A stretch of 64,000 bases of DNA from Cristatella mucedo. Taxonomy: Eukaryota > Bryozoa > Phylactolaemata > Cristatellidae. This document shows positions 15,425 to 28,189 of this stretch, one piece after another; the stretch's first letter is position 1; the number at the start of each line of letters is the position of its first letter. Under the pieces are notes generated by a model. The model ran no database searches. It was not told the origin of the DNA and was given only the letters and a program-made list of their open reading frames with translations. The position numbers and the translations under genes were made by a program. The stretch is taken from assembly GCA_009760855.2 (NCBI GenBank), contig WPIO01000017.1, forward strand, positions 248,001 through 312,000, read 5' to 3'.

Positions 15425-15690
15425 TTATGCATTTTCCTGCTGCCGACTATGGCTCGTCCTTTTCCGCAGTCCCGACCTGCTACTTCCACGCTACTCACTA
15501 CCTCAACTGCTCTCCTGACTCTACTATGCCTCCCACTTTCTCTTCGTTGCATGAGACGAAGTCTGTTGGCTACCGAATGCGTGCCGAAAGCGGCTTAGGC
15601 TGCGAGTGAGCTATGCTGAGCTCACCTGCGCAATACCCACGTAGTTGTATGGCTTTGTGGAGTTACAAACAGAGATATATTACAATACAT
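15425..15690 (+). mobile_element. LINE-B 3' end
   Basis: Encodes AADYGSSFSAV, HATHYLNCSPDS and ETKSVGYRMRAES as in the copy at 35800, then the 3' segment through GGAGTTACAAACAGAGATA. Confidence 0.85.
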
Positions 15691-16814
15691 TATTCTAAAG
15701 GATGCATTGGGTGCTAAGGTGACCCGTGTAGTACAGGCGCAGACCACGGTTGAAGCTCCGTGCGGTGAAATTGGGAAACCCGGTGTACGGCTTGCGAAGC
15801 TAGAGTTAATGATAGTACTCGAGCTTGCATAGAGCATAGAACTGGCTGTCAGTAATGTGCTAGATTCTGGTACACTAACAGTAGTACAGAGTAGAACTAA
15901 ACATGCAATAAACGAGACGATAATTCATCCCGTGCCATTTATCGTCCGTGCTGTGAAGCCTGTGACTGTCGCAGCTTGCTTTGAGTCTGCTTCTGTGCAG
16001 CCTGCTGATTGTAGGGAGTGCGACATCAACTGCCACGTCAAGCTGATTCACTCATCTTCGATCGTGCTGGTAATGTGTTCGACTCAGCGAATCATGAGAC
16101 TTTGGCCATCACCTCTGGTTGCGTTCTTCCCGGTGAGGAATTACGTTTAGAGAATGCTCAGTGCTGTGTCAATGCTACATGGCACATGTCAATTCTTTGC
16201 TACGACCGAGAAGGCATCTTGTCGATTTCGTGTTTTCTGAATTTCTTCATCTTCGCGTTGTTTTAAACTTGGACCGGCTGGTGGAGCGTGTTTTTCAGAA
16301 TGTTTACGTCGCTTCTTCTGCAATGCTGCCATCGGGGATGAAGTTTTGAGTGCGACTCCGCGATCGTAGAGCACTTGCATCCCAACCGATTTCGTTTGGC
16401 TCGGCCATGCTACGGCTGCTGAATGGGCGTGTCGTAAAAGCCAACGATTTGACCTTCCCATGGAGGATTTGACCTTCCCATGGAGATTCTCAGTAACGCG
16501 TGAGCTTGCATTCGTGTAAAAGGTCTTGCAGGTGGTGTACGGTAACCTTGACCGTTCTATCTGCGCTGGTCCCGGGCATCGTGGAGCCTGTCACTGTCGG
16601 AACTTGTTTTGAGGCTGCAGCAGAGATAACGGAAGTGATGCTCTGATTCTGGTGTAGCTGCTTTTTACAGCATGCAGTGACTCAGCTGACTGTGTCTGTG
16701 CTAAGAGTCAGGTGGGCGCTGACAGCCATCTCTATCTCGGCGATGAGCAGGTGCGTGTTGTCGATGCGCAGCAGCGCAGTGCAGTGATATGGCTACATGT
16801 CATGTGCCGATGCT
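15691..16814. other. Unassigned, with a 20-bp exact tandem duplication
   Basis: No gene recognised. A 20-bp unit is perfectly duplicated at 16446-16485. Confidence 0.4.
16446..16485 (+). repeat. Exact 20-bp tandem duplication
   Basis: GATTTGACCTTCCCATGGAG occurs twice without a gap (16446-16465 and 16466-16485). Confidence 0.95.
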
Positions 16815-16821
16815 TGATGCT

Positions 16822-16855
<34 letters not shown>

Positions 16856-17110
16856 CACTTGATAAAGCGCCCTCAGAGAACTCAATCTTTATCTAGGCGC
16901 TTTACATTTGCTGCAAAGGGAAATGCGATTGAATCGTGAGTAACATCATGCTTGATAAACAACATGAACAATGTGGTTAGGGGTGACTTGCACAGAGTCA
17001 GCATGAAAATTTGGTTAGTGGCAGCATACATGGTGTCAGCACGCATAAGCACATGAAGGCCGATTCACCGGGACCCAGTAAATGCTGTCCTTAACAGGTG
17101 TGTTTGCTCA
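16815..17110 (-). mobile_element. LINE-A 3' end with long (ATA)n tail
   Basis: (ATA)n at 16821-16853, then the reverse-strand 3' motif (AAAGCGCCCTCAGAGAACTC) and the untranslated segment through GGGACCCAGTAAATGCTG. Confidence 0.88.
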
Positions 17111-17494
17111 TGGAGAAGCCTGCTTATCTATCTCGTAATTTCTACGTTTGGGTTATTATTTTTCGAAATTCCTTAAACTCGGTGATGTTTTTCAATTGTT
17201 TATCCCCATGTCTACTTGTATAAGGCTGAGGGTATGCCGTTGAGATTTGAATTTGATGAATGCAATCCAGTGATCTTTGCTCCTGCGCATGTCAACTAAC
17301 TGCGTGCTGTTACGACGTACTGAATCGGCAGCGTTGAAAGCAAAGGCGTAGGAACTTCTTTTCGATTCACTTCAGCATGAATATTTATGTCATTTCAAAT
17401 GTACGCTACTGAGCGTATGCATATCTGAGGCAGCTGGTGGCTTTATTGATCCTACTCTACAGGCTTCTTGGTCTGAAGAAATGCTCTGATTTGG
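17111..17494. other. Unassigned
   Basis: AT-rich spacer with nothing recognised. Confidence 0.4.
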
Positions 17495-17612
17495 TCCAGG
17501 GAACAATGTGCTCGTCTTTGACGACCGAGGTCGTCCGGCTTGAGTCCTGCGGTAAATGTGAAGTGCCTAAATAGAGATTACGTTCTCTCAAGGCGCTGAA
17601 AAAAATGAATAG
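17495..17612 (+). mobile_element. SINE-2 fragment
   Basis: A box-B-like GACCGAGGTCGTCCGGCTTG leads into GTGAAGTGCCTAAATAGAGA and a TTACGTTCTCTCAAGGCGCT tail. Confidence 0.65.
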
Positions 17613-17661
17613 AATATATTTTTAACGCAGGTAAGATTTAATTGGCTAGGCCATGCCAAAA

Positions 17662-17733
<72 letters not shown>
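17662..17733 (+). repeat. (TAG)n trinucleotide repeat
   Basis: 24 uninterrupted TAG units. Confidence 0.98.
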
Positions 17734-19667
17734 AGTAGTCACAATCGCTCTTGGAACTGCGAGTGGAGGTTCCTCCTGGAGCTTTGCACGCAAACCGTGT
17801 ACTAGTTGTAGACGATTTTAAAATTCCTTAGTCAGTAGGGCTGAAGCTCAAGACGTTCGCCTGTCCTTAGCCAAGCTAAGTAGAGTTGCCCTATACGTAA
17901 GCTAAGCCGATAATTCAGATGACGAGTTCAAGCCTGATATTCGATGCTCTCATGATGGCTGTCGGCGATGAAAATCCAGATAAAACGATTAAGACAACTG
18001 CTAGCAAGCCGACAACGGAAAATCCCTCGCAGAAACATACGTCACAGCCTGGCGAGGCAGCGAGGCCCGAAGTCGACCAACCTATTGAACTAATGTTGGA
18101 TTTATTTCGCTAAAACGGCTACGATGAGTTGTGCTTATTAGAAGCCGGATGTATCACAACCAAGAGTAGGCGGGCATAGCTGAAGTATAGGCGACATTAA
18201 TTGGCATACTGCTCCTCCACGGTTGGCATATCTGCTTGCACTGCACTGGAGCTGCGTCTAAAACGAGTCGTCCGTCAACCGTCAACCTCGAGCTTCGAGG
18301 TGCCATTTTTCTGCATTCTCTCATGGAGCTGGTAAGTGCAGCAGCACCAGATATGGTACCACGTTTCTCGCGGGTAAAGTGAGTTCGTAACCGCGGGACC
18401 GCTATTAGGCACGTTCTCTTTTCTTTTCTTTTACGCAAAAAGCCACGAGTGACGGTTGACGAGTCGCTGTTAACGCACGAAGCTACATGAAGGGGCGTTG
18501 CGACTTCCCTTTTAACTGCTCGACAAGGGCTACTTTGAGCAGGCAATGCATGCATGCAGTGCCAATTTCTCATAACACTTGCGCTTTTATCCCGGTTTGC
18601 CCGCGTGTCTTCTAGATTACGGCATATATCGAACAGCGAGTGCTTTGATTTCCTTATCACACAGGGCGTGGAAATCTGGCTGAAATGAATCGCGGCAGTG
18701 CGACAATGCATCCAACGAGCTCGAGCTCCATCCAAGAAGTTTCTAAGAGGTTTACAAACTCAAACGTTCTTGACCAAACCGAAAATCTCCGCGCTATTAA
18801 AGTCCGCGAGTGAATACATGTCCAGGTAAAGCAGAGCTGCATCTGCCCGGCGGTGCTTATCATACCACACTGGCCGTATAGCTGAATGGAAGGCACGCTA
18901 TGCTGGATTAGCAAGACTGCATGAGCATTGACTAGATTGTCAAGAGCAATGCCCGAAAACTGAACCCGAAAACCCGAAAACAGACCTGAGGATATAAATG
19001 AGGCTGTTTAATCACGTAATTTTTTTTAAAGCTGCGCGTGTCATTACCTAAGCGTCCGAAAAGCCTTCCCCATTTCCGCCATAATTAGTTACGCGTCGGC
19101 AGGGACGAGCACCAGTTGCGTGGGCTCTGTTCAGGGAGAAGGAATTTAGCTCAAAAACATGTCCGAAACAACATGCAGCTCAATCGGGGCCGACGCAGCT
19201 CTGCAGATCGATGCAGGAAGTGTTTTAGTTTGGTTGTTGTGACGTTGAATACAGACCAGCCTAACGACGGAGTATTTCACTATCTGTAAGCGTCTTATTA
19301 CACTGGCCGTAAGGCATGCAGAAGGTTTGTTTTGAAAGTATGTACGACATGTCACAAATTTCTCAACCGGCGCGGCTGTGGTATCCTAATATAAGAAATT
19401 CCGAATCTTTGCAATATTAAATAGCTTAAAAATAGGCAGACTTGAAACGAGCAGATGTGGTCCTATGCAATTGTGCAGGGTAGGCTGCACGCACCCGCAT
19501 GTCGCACTAGCTACAATAATCTATCGCTTTGTCGTATGGGGCAAACAAAAGATTTATGCCAACGAATTTTGCATGATAGGTATTGCAAGCATCAAGTGTG
19601 ATGAATGAGAAATCTAAAGCCAATGCTGAAAAATCCAAGTCAACGATCAAGGTAATCGGGTAGGCTT
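17734..19667. other. Unassigned region
   Basis: No recognised gene or repeat. The longest open frame (18154-18735, minus strand, 193 codons) has no motif that I know. A 64-codon frame starts at 17919 right after a ttcag. Confidence 0.4.
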
Positions 19668-19865
19668 AAAGCGTACTTGTTTTTTTATAGCGTTTGGTGG
19701 GTCTTTATGATTTGTTTTTCGTGTGCATATCCCTGCTTATGCTATGCCTGCTTCTTTCGGATGCTACCATAAATCATTTGGCAATTTTTTCTGTACAGCA
19801 TTTATAAAGTGCCTAGAAAGTGATTCACTTCTCTGAGTGCGCGATACAAATAATGTATTACTGTT
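19668..19865 (+). mobile_element. LINE-A 3' end, divergent
   Basis: Shows the GCGTTTGGTGGGTCTTTATG segment and the AAAGTGCCTAGAAAGTGATT tail motif in the usual order. Confidence 0.7.
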
Positions 19866-20261
19866 ATTTTTATCTTCCATAAAATTATTTTTTATCGGTG
19901 ACGCACGAAGACTCACAGGGACGCGAAAGCCATGCCGTTGTTGAGTAAAGCCCTGCCCGGCACCAGCGCCAAATTTCACTGCCTTTTCGTGCTGCAGTTA
20001 GAATTCCAAAAAATATTTTAGGGCCTCGACAGGTCATACAAACTGAGGTCAGACCAGAAAGTACAAAATCTTATTGGTCCTCGTTTGACGTCGCCGAGCA
20101 TAGGTTCCTTTATGGTGGAAACAGCTAACCATCTCTTCCTGATCGGAACTTAAAAGCTAAGCAGTATTATCAAGAACACCGTGATCCATGAGGTATGAAT
20201 GAGTTCCCAACGACACTCTGTGCTGTTCGCTTGAGCTTGAAACCATCTCGTTATTCGCGGG

Positions 20262-20440
20262 ATGAGCCGTAACGGCACACTAGGTTAGGCGGTTGCTTTG
20301 CACGACCTCGGTCCCGATATCGTGGGATCGAATCCTGCGGTGGGCGATCCTACATCGCCACTGCAAGCGGTGGTGATAGCCGTAAAGGCTCTTCTGTCGC
20401 TATACAAAAGAGGTTGTTAAATCAGCTAGTCTGTATTTCT
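20262..20440 (+). mobile_element. SINE-1 (tRNA-like)
   Basis: Begins GATGAGCCGTAACGGCACAC, has a box-B-like GGGATCGAATCCTGC, then GCCACTGCAAGCGGTGGTGA, AAAGGCTCTTCTGTCGCTAT and ends AAATCAG. Close copies are at 30443 (plus) and 28984 (minus). Confidence 0.75.
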
Positions 20441-20726
20441 ATTTTACTCGCGAGTCTTCGCTAGCTCGCGCTCGCTGTTACTTCGGGGTACGTCTTTCGA
20501 GGCAGCATGGTAGCAGACATCGCAGAGTGTGATAGGACATGCATTTTGTGCCACTCCAGGAAAAGACCCAGAAAATGGGCTCTTGTGCCGCCGAAGAGCG
20601 CGCCGTCGTAGCCTCCTTGGCGCTGCGTTTTCATGGATATGGCGAAGCAGCAATCGACATCGTTCGAGAAAAAACCGGCACGTCCTGGCGATGACCAACA
20701 GCTTCACCATAGTGGCCCGAGGAAGG

Positions 20727-20758
20727 ACCAGACCAGACCAGACCAGACCCAGACCAGA
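20727..20758 (+). repeat. (GACCA)n short tandem repeat
   Basis: Five to six units of GACCA with one variant, just before a LINE-A copy. Confidence 0.85.
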
Positions 20759-20771
20759 CGGTACTATGTCT

Positions 20772-21252
20772 GGTACTATATCTCCGATATACTCCCCCAT
20801 CAGGCAAAGCATCGTACCACCCGCTTTTCAGAATCCAAAAGTCTACAAATACCCCGTACAAACCTTAAATCCTTAGGAAACCGTGCATTTAGTTCGTATG
20901 CTCCCAAAGTCTGGAACTCCCTCCCGACCTGCGTGAGAACATCCCCTGACCTGACCGCACTTAAAAGGAACTTAAAAACACACCTATTTAGGACAGCATT
21001 TAGTGGGTCCCTGTGATTCGTCCTTGATGTGCTTATGCGTGCTGACACTGTGCATGCTGCCACTAACCAAATTTGCATGCTGACCCTGTGCATGTCACCC
21101 CTAACCATATTATTCCATTTGTTTGTTTTTCAAGCATGATTTTACTTACCATCTAATTGCATTTCCCTTTGCAGCAAATGTAAAGCACCTAGAAAGAGTT
21201 TAAGTTCTCTGAGGGCGCTTTATCAAGTGCATAATTATTGTTATTATTGTTA
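20772..21252 (+). mobile_element. LINE-A 3' portion, well preserved
   Basis: Encodes HQAKHRTTRFSES, FSSYAPKVWNSLPTCVRTSP and HLFRTAFSGSL followed by a stop, then a 3' region with AGCATGATTTTACTTACC and a tail ending GCGCTTTATCAAGTGCATAA plus ATT units. Minor frameshifts only. Confidence 0.9.
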
Positions 21253-22318
21253 TTACTGACCCGAGCCACAGTGTTCGTGTAGGATAATGCCTGCTGGCGC
21301 AGTGTTTGGGATCAGAACCCCTCTGGGTACGGGAGCGGACCAGGTTCGCCACCACCGCCACAATCGAGCACCTGCATGCATCGCCGAACGACCTAGAGAT
21401 TGATTGACCGACTGGTAGAGCACTTTAACGGTGCACTTATTGAGGTGCTTGTCATGTTTCTAGCAGAAACCAGTATGATGTTGCGACCACCCGTCTGCCT
21501 TTAGCGAGCCGACCTCGTCCTAGCACAGGACTTGCCCCGGAGAGCTCTCTAGTCTAGCGATATTTACATATTACGACGTACCGCGACGTGTGTAACGGCG
21601 ATTTCTATAGCAGCAATATAGGGTGGCTTCATTGATTACAACGGTCAATATTGAAATCGTTGGTGACTTAAAAAGCCTTAAACTTAAAAGGAATTAAAGA
21701 AGTATTATCTAGGTGTGCTGAACACGAATATGGCTCTCATTTTGAAGAAATTTCAAATAGTTCGTTTTATATGTTTCACCGTGTAAATTTACCCAGTATG
21801 ACTGGAACAAAAATCTTAAATAAGCCTAGACTGCTGTAATTTTACATCTTATTGCATAATACCATCATGCACAAATCATCCAGAGTTGATAGCATCATTT
21901 TCTAATGCAACGAAATATTACTGCCAGGCGGCTGCTGCAGTAAACTGACGTCATAAGGCTCAGTCGGAAAGGTTGAACATGAAAATCATTTCCGACTTTG
22001 TGCGAGACTGTTTAAGCTACTGTTACATACGACTGTTATTATTTTATCTATTGAGGTACAATATAGAACAGTAATGCCTCAAAAGTGCGTTAATGCCATG
22101 GACAGTTTTTCCCATATTTGTGGGAAAGCGACATTTGCTAACCAGAAGAAAAGTATCAGTTCTCAAGTGAAGAGGTCACATCATCTTGACTGCTGATGCA
22201 GGGTTGGTGACCAAGACAAGCCTAGGGCCCCGCATATATGCTGTCCTATATGTACAAGATAGCTTTCACAGTGATTGAATAGCAGAAGACCAGCAATGCC
22301 GTTTGCAGTCCTCGTGGT
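21253..22318. other. Unassigned region
   Basis: No gene or repeat that I recognise. AT-rich from about 21600 on. Confidence 0.4.
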
Positions 22319-22720
22319 GTGGAGAGAGCCAAGCAACCACACAAACGACTGTTACTTTTGCCTGGTTCCTCCTCTTTCCGGCGGACTAACGAAGCAAAGA
22401 AGTCAAGATTAGTACACCCAAACATCCCGTCTGCATTAATACCAGTTCCACATGGTGAGGCACTTCTTACTCCAGAACCTCCAGCAAAATATTCTCTTGA
22501 TTCGTCTGATGAGGACAAGACGCGGACTGAAGAGTCGACCTGTTCTTCTCCTGGTGCGTCAGTATGGAGTGATCCCGATTTCCACTGTGGTGCTTCATCA
22601 ACCTCAAGCAGAATAACGCAGGAAAAACTAAATGACCTGGTTCATGATTTAGACTTATCCAAGAGCTCGGCAGAGTTGCTCGGGTCAATACTTCAAGAAT
22701 GGAATTCTTCAAGTCGATGG
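22319..22720 (+). pseudogene. Dead fragment of the same uncharacterised family as at 1-540 (copy 2)
   Basis: An open stretch from 22319 encodes a basic segment ending RRTNEAKKSRL, then VHPNIPSALIPVPHGEALL, a Pro/Ser/acidic spacer (SDEDKTRTEEST), and ITQEKLNDLVHDLDLSKSSA followed by ELLGSILQEWN. This is the N-terminal order of the family noted at the window start: an IHPNIPSA-PVPH motif, an acidic spacer, an LNDLIRDL helix and ELL-SRLK-W. Similarity ends at about 22715, and what follows resembles a repeat shared with 48537. The rest of the protein is missing, so it is a truncated copy. Copy 1 preserves parts lying further downstream in the protein. Confidence 0.6.
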
Positions 22721-22734
22721 AAAAACCGGGCCAG

Positions 22735-22860
22735 AGCTTTTGCCATGCCGGCTGAAGCACCTAAAACGTGCCTGACTGGGTCACTGTTCTGTTCTCTGCC
22801 AGCAGAGGCGGGTAGCTGGAAAAGTCGGTACTCGACCCTACAGAGGATTGGCTCGTGCAC
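22735..22860 (+). repeat. Dispersed repeat shared with 48550-48660
   Basis: TTTGCCATGCCGGCTGAAG and the next ~100 bp resemble the sequence starting GTTGCCATGCTGGCTGAAG at about 48555, including the TCTTCTCTGGCAGAAT-like and GGGCAAATCGGG-like parts. The type of element is unknown. Confidence 0.4.
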
Positions 22861-23204
22861 CACGGCGACCGTTCTTGGAGAGTTGAGACTTGTCTGTTGT
22901 ACGTGCTTAACCCTATCACGTAGCCCGAATTTTAAGGACAGTGAGCACTGGTCATTCCGCACCCTTTTTAGTCTTGTTGTATCGAGAATTCCCAGCAGTG
23001 CGTTTTAGTTTCCTATGCTTTTGCACTGCACCTTCGCCGTGGTATAAAGCGTTTCCTAATCCGACTCCGGTAATAGCACCAAGACCACTTCACATCTAGG
23101 GGCCTGCGAAACCGGGACAGTGCAGCATCGCGGGCGTAACACTAGGCTTACTTGGTTTAGACTTACAAGGTTTGGTTGCAGAGCGACTGTTGTGGGTACG
23201 ATAG

Positions 23205-24165
23205 TCACCAATGTAGCCACAATTAATAAGACTAGCTCAGGATATTTCCTCTGCTAGATGGACATCTCGGCAGCTTTTATTGGCACTATTGATCACCGAA
23301 TCGATCTTGTGCACTTATTGTCACGCCTATCATCACAAGCACAGCAGTGAAGGGTCCTGCCACGGCGAGAGATTTTTAGAGAATAGTTTTCAACTGAAAT
23401 CTAGGGAGCCTTTAAAATATTTGGTGCCTCAGACATCCGTTCTGGGTATATTTTGTTTCAAAAGAAAATCCTCTTTCGTTCTAATCGCCAACCATAATCT
23501 AGTTTTACCTTTTCATACCGACGACGCACAGCTGTGCCTGTACTTTGATCCTCCCTACCTTCTAGCACGTTGAATTCTCCTTACCCCCTTGCAGCATGTA
23601 TTGGTAAGATTCTCAACCGGATGGAAGCGAACTTTCTCAAATTGAATGGCGATACAACCTTCTTTATTTTACCAGCAAACCTAGTATCCTCCAGAAACTG
23701 GAAAGCCTAACTTTCAAAATGGGCGCGGCCAGCACATCTCCTGTAGCGTCTGTACACAATCAACCTGGATGTATTTTTCCAAGTCACATTTCATTTGATG
23801 ACTGCAACGGTTCCACAGTCAAGTCTGCCAACGTTCAGCTATGTGACGCTACAAGACTCCGGATTTGATAAGATAAGAAAAAAAACTCGACAGCCAAACT
23901 GGTCCATGAACTTATGACCTCCCATTCCAGTCTCCTTTAACTCGCTACGTGGAAGCCAACAGGCCGACCTTCCTGTGCAGCAGGATGCTTACAGTCGGTG
24001 CAAAACTATGCAGCTAAGCTTGTCTATGGTAAACGTCAAAACGATCGCATCACACATTGCAGCCACTTTTAGACAGGCGTGCGCCGGCTTCTCGTCGACG
24101 AGCTGCGTGTCGACTTCAGCACTCAGACATTCAATTTCAGCTCCCTTCGTTCTTCTGCTTTAGCT
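23205..24165 (+). mobile_element. LINE-A reverse-transcriptase portion, degraded
   Basis: Shows DISAAFIGTIDHRID (first catalytic motif), LVPQTSVLGI, FHTDDAQLCLYFDPP (second catalytic motif, YADD changed to HTDD) and later LKLNGDTT-like and thumb segments, spread over several frames. Confidence 0.8.
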
Positions 24166-24364
24166 TTCTCATCGAAAAAACTTGCTGATAAAGCCTATCG
24201 CAATACTGTCTGCCGTCCGTCCTCTGGTCGGCTATCTGGGCCTCTTCAATGAACCTCTCAAGAGTCTTCATATACTCTACCGTCAGTGCCCATGTGACAA
24301 AGTAATACGAGCACTTACAAGAGAACAAGCACTGTTGAATTGGTTTGGTTTTAAATGACGTGGA

Positions 24365-24475
24365 CAGTAATAATAATAACAATAGTGCATTTTATTTAGT
24401 GCCCTCAGAGAACTCAATCTGTTTCTAGGCACTTAACATTTGCTGCATAGGAAGCGCGATCGACTTGTTCTAAGG
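24365..24475 (-). mobile_element. LINE-A 3' tail
   Basis: TAATAATAATAACAATAGTG, then GTGCCCTCAGAGAACTCAAT and TCTAGGCACTTAACATTTGC. Confidence 0.85.
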
Positions 24476-27400
24476 TTTTCAAAGCTCATTTAGCACGAGA
24501 GCCTAAGACGTAAAAGAGTTTCCTAATATTTGAAATGCAGGAACCTCTTATAAGCTCTTGCGTTAACCGCAACGCAGGTCTGATTCCCGTCGCGTTCAGT
24601 TTCAGCGCCCGCTTCAGGCTCTCCAATTAGGAGGTACAAGTCTCATTTTAAAAGGGTGGCTTTACCGAGGCTTTCTGGCAACAGCGCGTTCGACAATTAG
24701 CTTCAACGTCTACTAATATTTAATAATCGCAACTGTATAGAGACACTGACATTTCTTTAGGTGATCTTCCAAGTGAAGGCCTTGCTTGATCTTGTGTTGC
24801 ACCTCGAGGTCGAGGTTTAGCCCTCACCCCATTCCGAAACTCTGGTCTTTGCTCTAATACAGTCCCTCTGCATCTTCCAGAAACTTCTCACATTTCACGA
24901 TGCTTATAACTATTCATGCACGCATATGTACCGGTATACTCAGTTATCGACTCATTTAGTATGCGTATGCATGTATATTATATGTCGGCGGAGCTAAGGG
25001 GCGGGGCCGGGGGGTGGGCATTGGTCCCCCAACTCCTACAGCGGGGCAGTGACCTGGGCCGCCACCTAGTCCTATTCCTAATCACCTCGACCAGTATCGA
25101 CGACATGATTTCGTCCCAATTCCACTCGCTGAACATCCGCTGAGTTTGTGTCGAATAAATACGGCGATCGTGCGCTGTTGCGATATATTCGCTAGTATTA
25201 TAATTATTCATTACTTGCGGATCTTGCGCCCTACATAAAAATCCCACAGGTCTTACCCTTCTTATAGAAAATCACGCGTCTCATTCCCCACCAGATGAAA
25301 ATCATAGCTCCGCCTCTACACGCACCTGTTATATGCAACATTTGTGGTCTCTAGCGTAGTATCTTACCAAGTACCGTTAGAATATTATACGTGCAGCTGA
25401 ACCTTTAGTTTTTGTAATGAGCTTTTTCAGCAGCTAGTACGTCTAACTTGCTCTTACGATATGAATCGACCGCAGAGCTTCTCAAAATATTTGAATGCTG
25501 ACGAAAAAAACAATAGCTTGCCGAGTAAGATCCAAAAACAGAAGTGGCGCGTACCTACCTACCTGTCTGACGAACTGATATACATCCTGCCTATTTATCG
25601 GCTTTAAGGATCTCGTACCTTCTCTTTTCTAGCTGAATCCTATCGTTCTCAGTATGTGCTGATACATATCCGCGAAGGTATTCGCATTTTTGAGTTTGCA
25701 CCCCAGGGGCTTTGCTGCTTTCGGCGGATTAATTAATAGTCTCGTTCGCGAATATCATCGGAAGGGCCGGGGGGGGGGCGATTCGGCGCCTGCGAATGCC
25801 AGATTCATTGCTGCTCTACCCAAAAGTGACAGCGGCACTAGCGACATGGAAACTCGAACAGTTTAGACAAATGAATGCATCATTACTGCCACTTCTGTGA
25901 CCTAGCTACGCTTCTACCAGAGCTAAAAAACTTATTCATACCCAGTCAAACTTTTTTAACCGTTTCTCCTTGCATCGTTTGGTCTTTTGTCGTTTTCCTC
26001 AACTTCCAGTTAAAGCAACTTGATTTAACTCACGCTGACATGTAAGTGCTGAGGATTTCTTGGGGTTGTTTACTTTGCCCAAAAACCAAAAAAGATTACG
26101 TTTCAAAGGAAAATGTTCCCCTAGTTCAACTACCAATGTCTTCAGCCTTTGCCTCATGGATTCCCAATTATGAATTATTCCTGGCTTTAGGAGAGGGTAC
26201 ATTGCCAGTATTCACTGCTTATCGGCTGGTGGAAGATGGAGAGGTGAAACAAGCCATGGCTCGTGTTGGACCGACTAAAATGAGTGTGTCAAAAGACTTG
26301 CCGCCCCGAACGACCCTTCAAGCTGCCGAAGTTTAGCTGTCTTACAAGGTCAAGGTGTGGTCTTTCCTTGGCTTAATTCTGTATACGCCTCTGATCTCAG
26401 ATTCTTACTCGAAGCCGAGTATAACGTACTTGACTGCGAGTGTTTTTATTAAGAGGAATCAGAGGCTTATACATAAAAAAGTCGTGCAAGTGCCTCTAGG
26501 TCATGCGACAGCTGTATTTGCTGCAATGGCTTCACATTTACAGAATGCCAAGGGAATCTGTGTAGGTGTAAATGCAAGTACATGTACATGACACGCCTTT
26601 ACCGTAAATGCATTTACACGCGTGAGTACTCGGAGTGTCTCTTAAGCACAACAACTCATCGATATTGCAGTAAACTCGAATATGGAGTCGGGAAATTAAA
26701 ATAGCGAGGAACAAGTGTTCAACGACCGACACACTCTGCTTGGTCGCACAGCCACGTTAGCCTCGTCCTTTCAACGTGCTGCCTAGGTTGATCGCGTTGC
26801 TATACAGTGTCGAATATGCACTCGATCGGCCCAACCCTGATCGCTTGATGAACCACGAGTAGGCCAGGTCGTAAGCAAAGCCGATGGAAAGCTTAGGCCT
26901 CGACGTCCTTACTAAGCGTCACTTCAGTCAAAATCAACTGGTCACCCTTCATCGGCCGTCGCTCAATACTCGAGCACACCACCCGAAGCACACAGAATTA
27001 AGCCGGTCGTCAGCAGCCGGAGAATCGGGTGCGGGTTAAGGTCTGCTTTGGGAGGCCTTTGCCGCCTGCCGTAATTCGCAGCTTCGCTGGCTACGATCGC
27101 TCGAAATAGACATAAATTGTCCAGCTAGCTGGACAAGAGGGAAACATTCGACGAACAAATCGAGGCTCCTACCCACGCGTCGAATCATTGTGCCAATCTG
27201 TACCGCTCAGTACAAAAGCCAACAGGCCCCCAAGACCTGGACCCACGCACTGGCTCACGTCTGCACTATATGACGGCTGCACAGTGCAGCTGGCCTTCAT
27301 TTCCTGAAAGTGGCCATCTGGTGCCGCCATGGTTCGGCCTTTTGGAACTCGTGGATTTTCTCCTAGCCCCCCTGCATATTCGTGCAGCCGCTGTGGTGCA

Positions 27401-28189
27401 CCGTTCGACAAAAAGAAAGGGTTAATCGTGACTTTCAAGATGCAAAGATGGTTCAAACGCAGATATTTAGGCAAGCCTTGGGTTCGTCACGTTCGTGCGC
27501 CAAAAAGTAGCAGTTACCGAGGTGCACAAATATCTGCTGCCGATCTTTATACTTACCGGTAAACTCTAAGCTACGGCGTGCAAGAATAGCGTGTCTTGCA
27601 GATAGTTATAATGGTAAATGGGTGCAGGAGAGTCAAAATTTTTCACAAGGAAATCGAGAAAGACGTTTTTTCATACTCCCTGGATGCATCATCAGTGGTG
27701 ACGTCACGACGTGGTAATTTGAGAGCCACATCCAACTAAGTACACAGTTGGAGCTAGCAAACGCTGCCTGCGTAGAAGTCTTTACTAGAGTGCACTGGTT
27801 TCATCAGCATCCAGCTTAATCAGCCTGAAAATCTGTCCTGGCTGAGCTGCCGATTCCAGGGTCCAAATACATGTACAATAGAGAGCAAGGGTCCATCCAA
27901 TTATAGAACACTACTTGTGGAGCTCTTAGGGCATGCATACTTCCTAATGTTTCGCAAAGCAAAAAACTAGGACATATTCAATGAAGTCATTAAAGAAAAC
28001 CACAAATATATTCGTCACTGCAGCCTGCGTGCCATTGGATGAGGAATGAAGATGTTGTCTACCATTTGCTAGGTGAGAGCTGGAAACATCTACGCTATCT
28101 TGCTGCCTGGTAGAAGCTTTTCAATTAGTCACTATCCGGAGTGAAGTGGGTTGTAGCCACATATGCCTGATTTCAGCTAAGTATCATTA
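24476..28189. other. Unassigned region
   Basis: 3.7 kb without a recognised gene or transposon. The open frames at 26046-26336 (96 codons) and 27329-27562 (77 codons) have no family motif that I can name. GGGG runs occur at about 25009 and 25771. Confidence 0.35.

Noticed and set aside
17919-18113. 64-codon hydrophilic frame after a ttcag acceptor-like site
   Set aside because: Low complexity and no known relatives; no donor or partner exon found.
22319-23008. A single 229-codon intact gene
   Set aside because: Only the first ~130 codons resemble the uncharacterised family. The rest overlaps a dispersed repeat, so a truncated copy is the better reading.
26046-26336. 96-codon frame as a gene
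   Set aside because: No motif or neighbouring exons that I recognise; open frames of this size are expected by chance in 64 kb.
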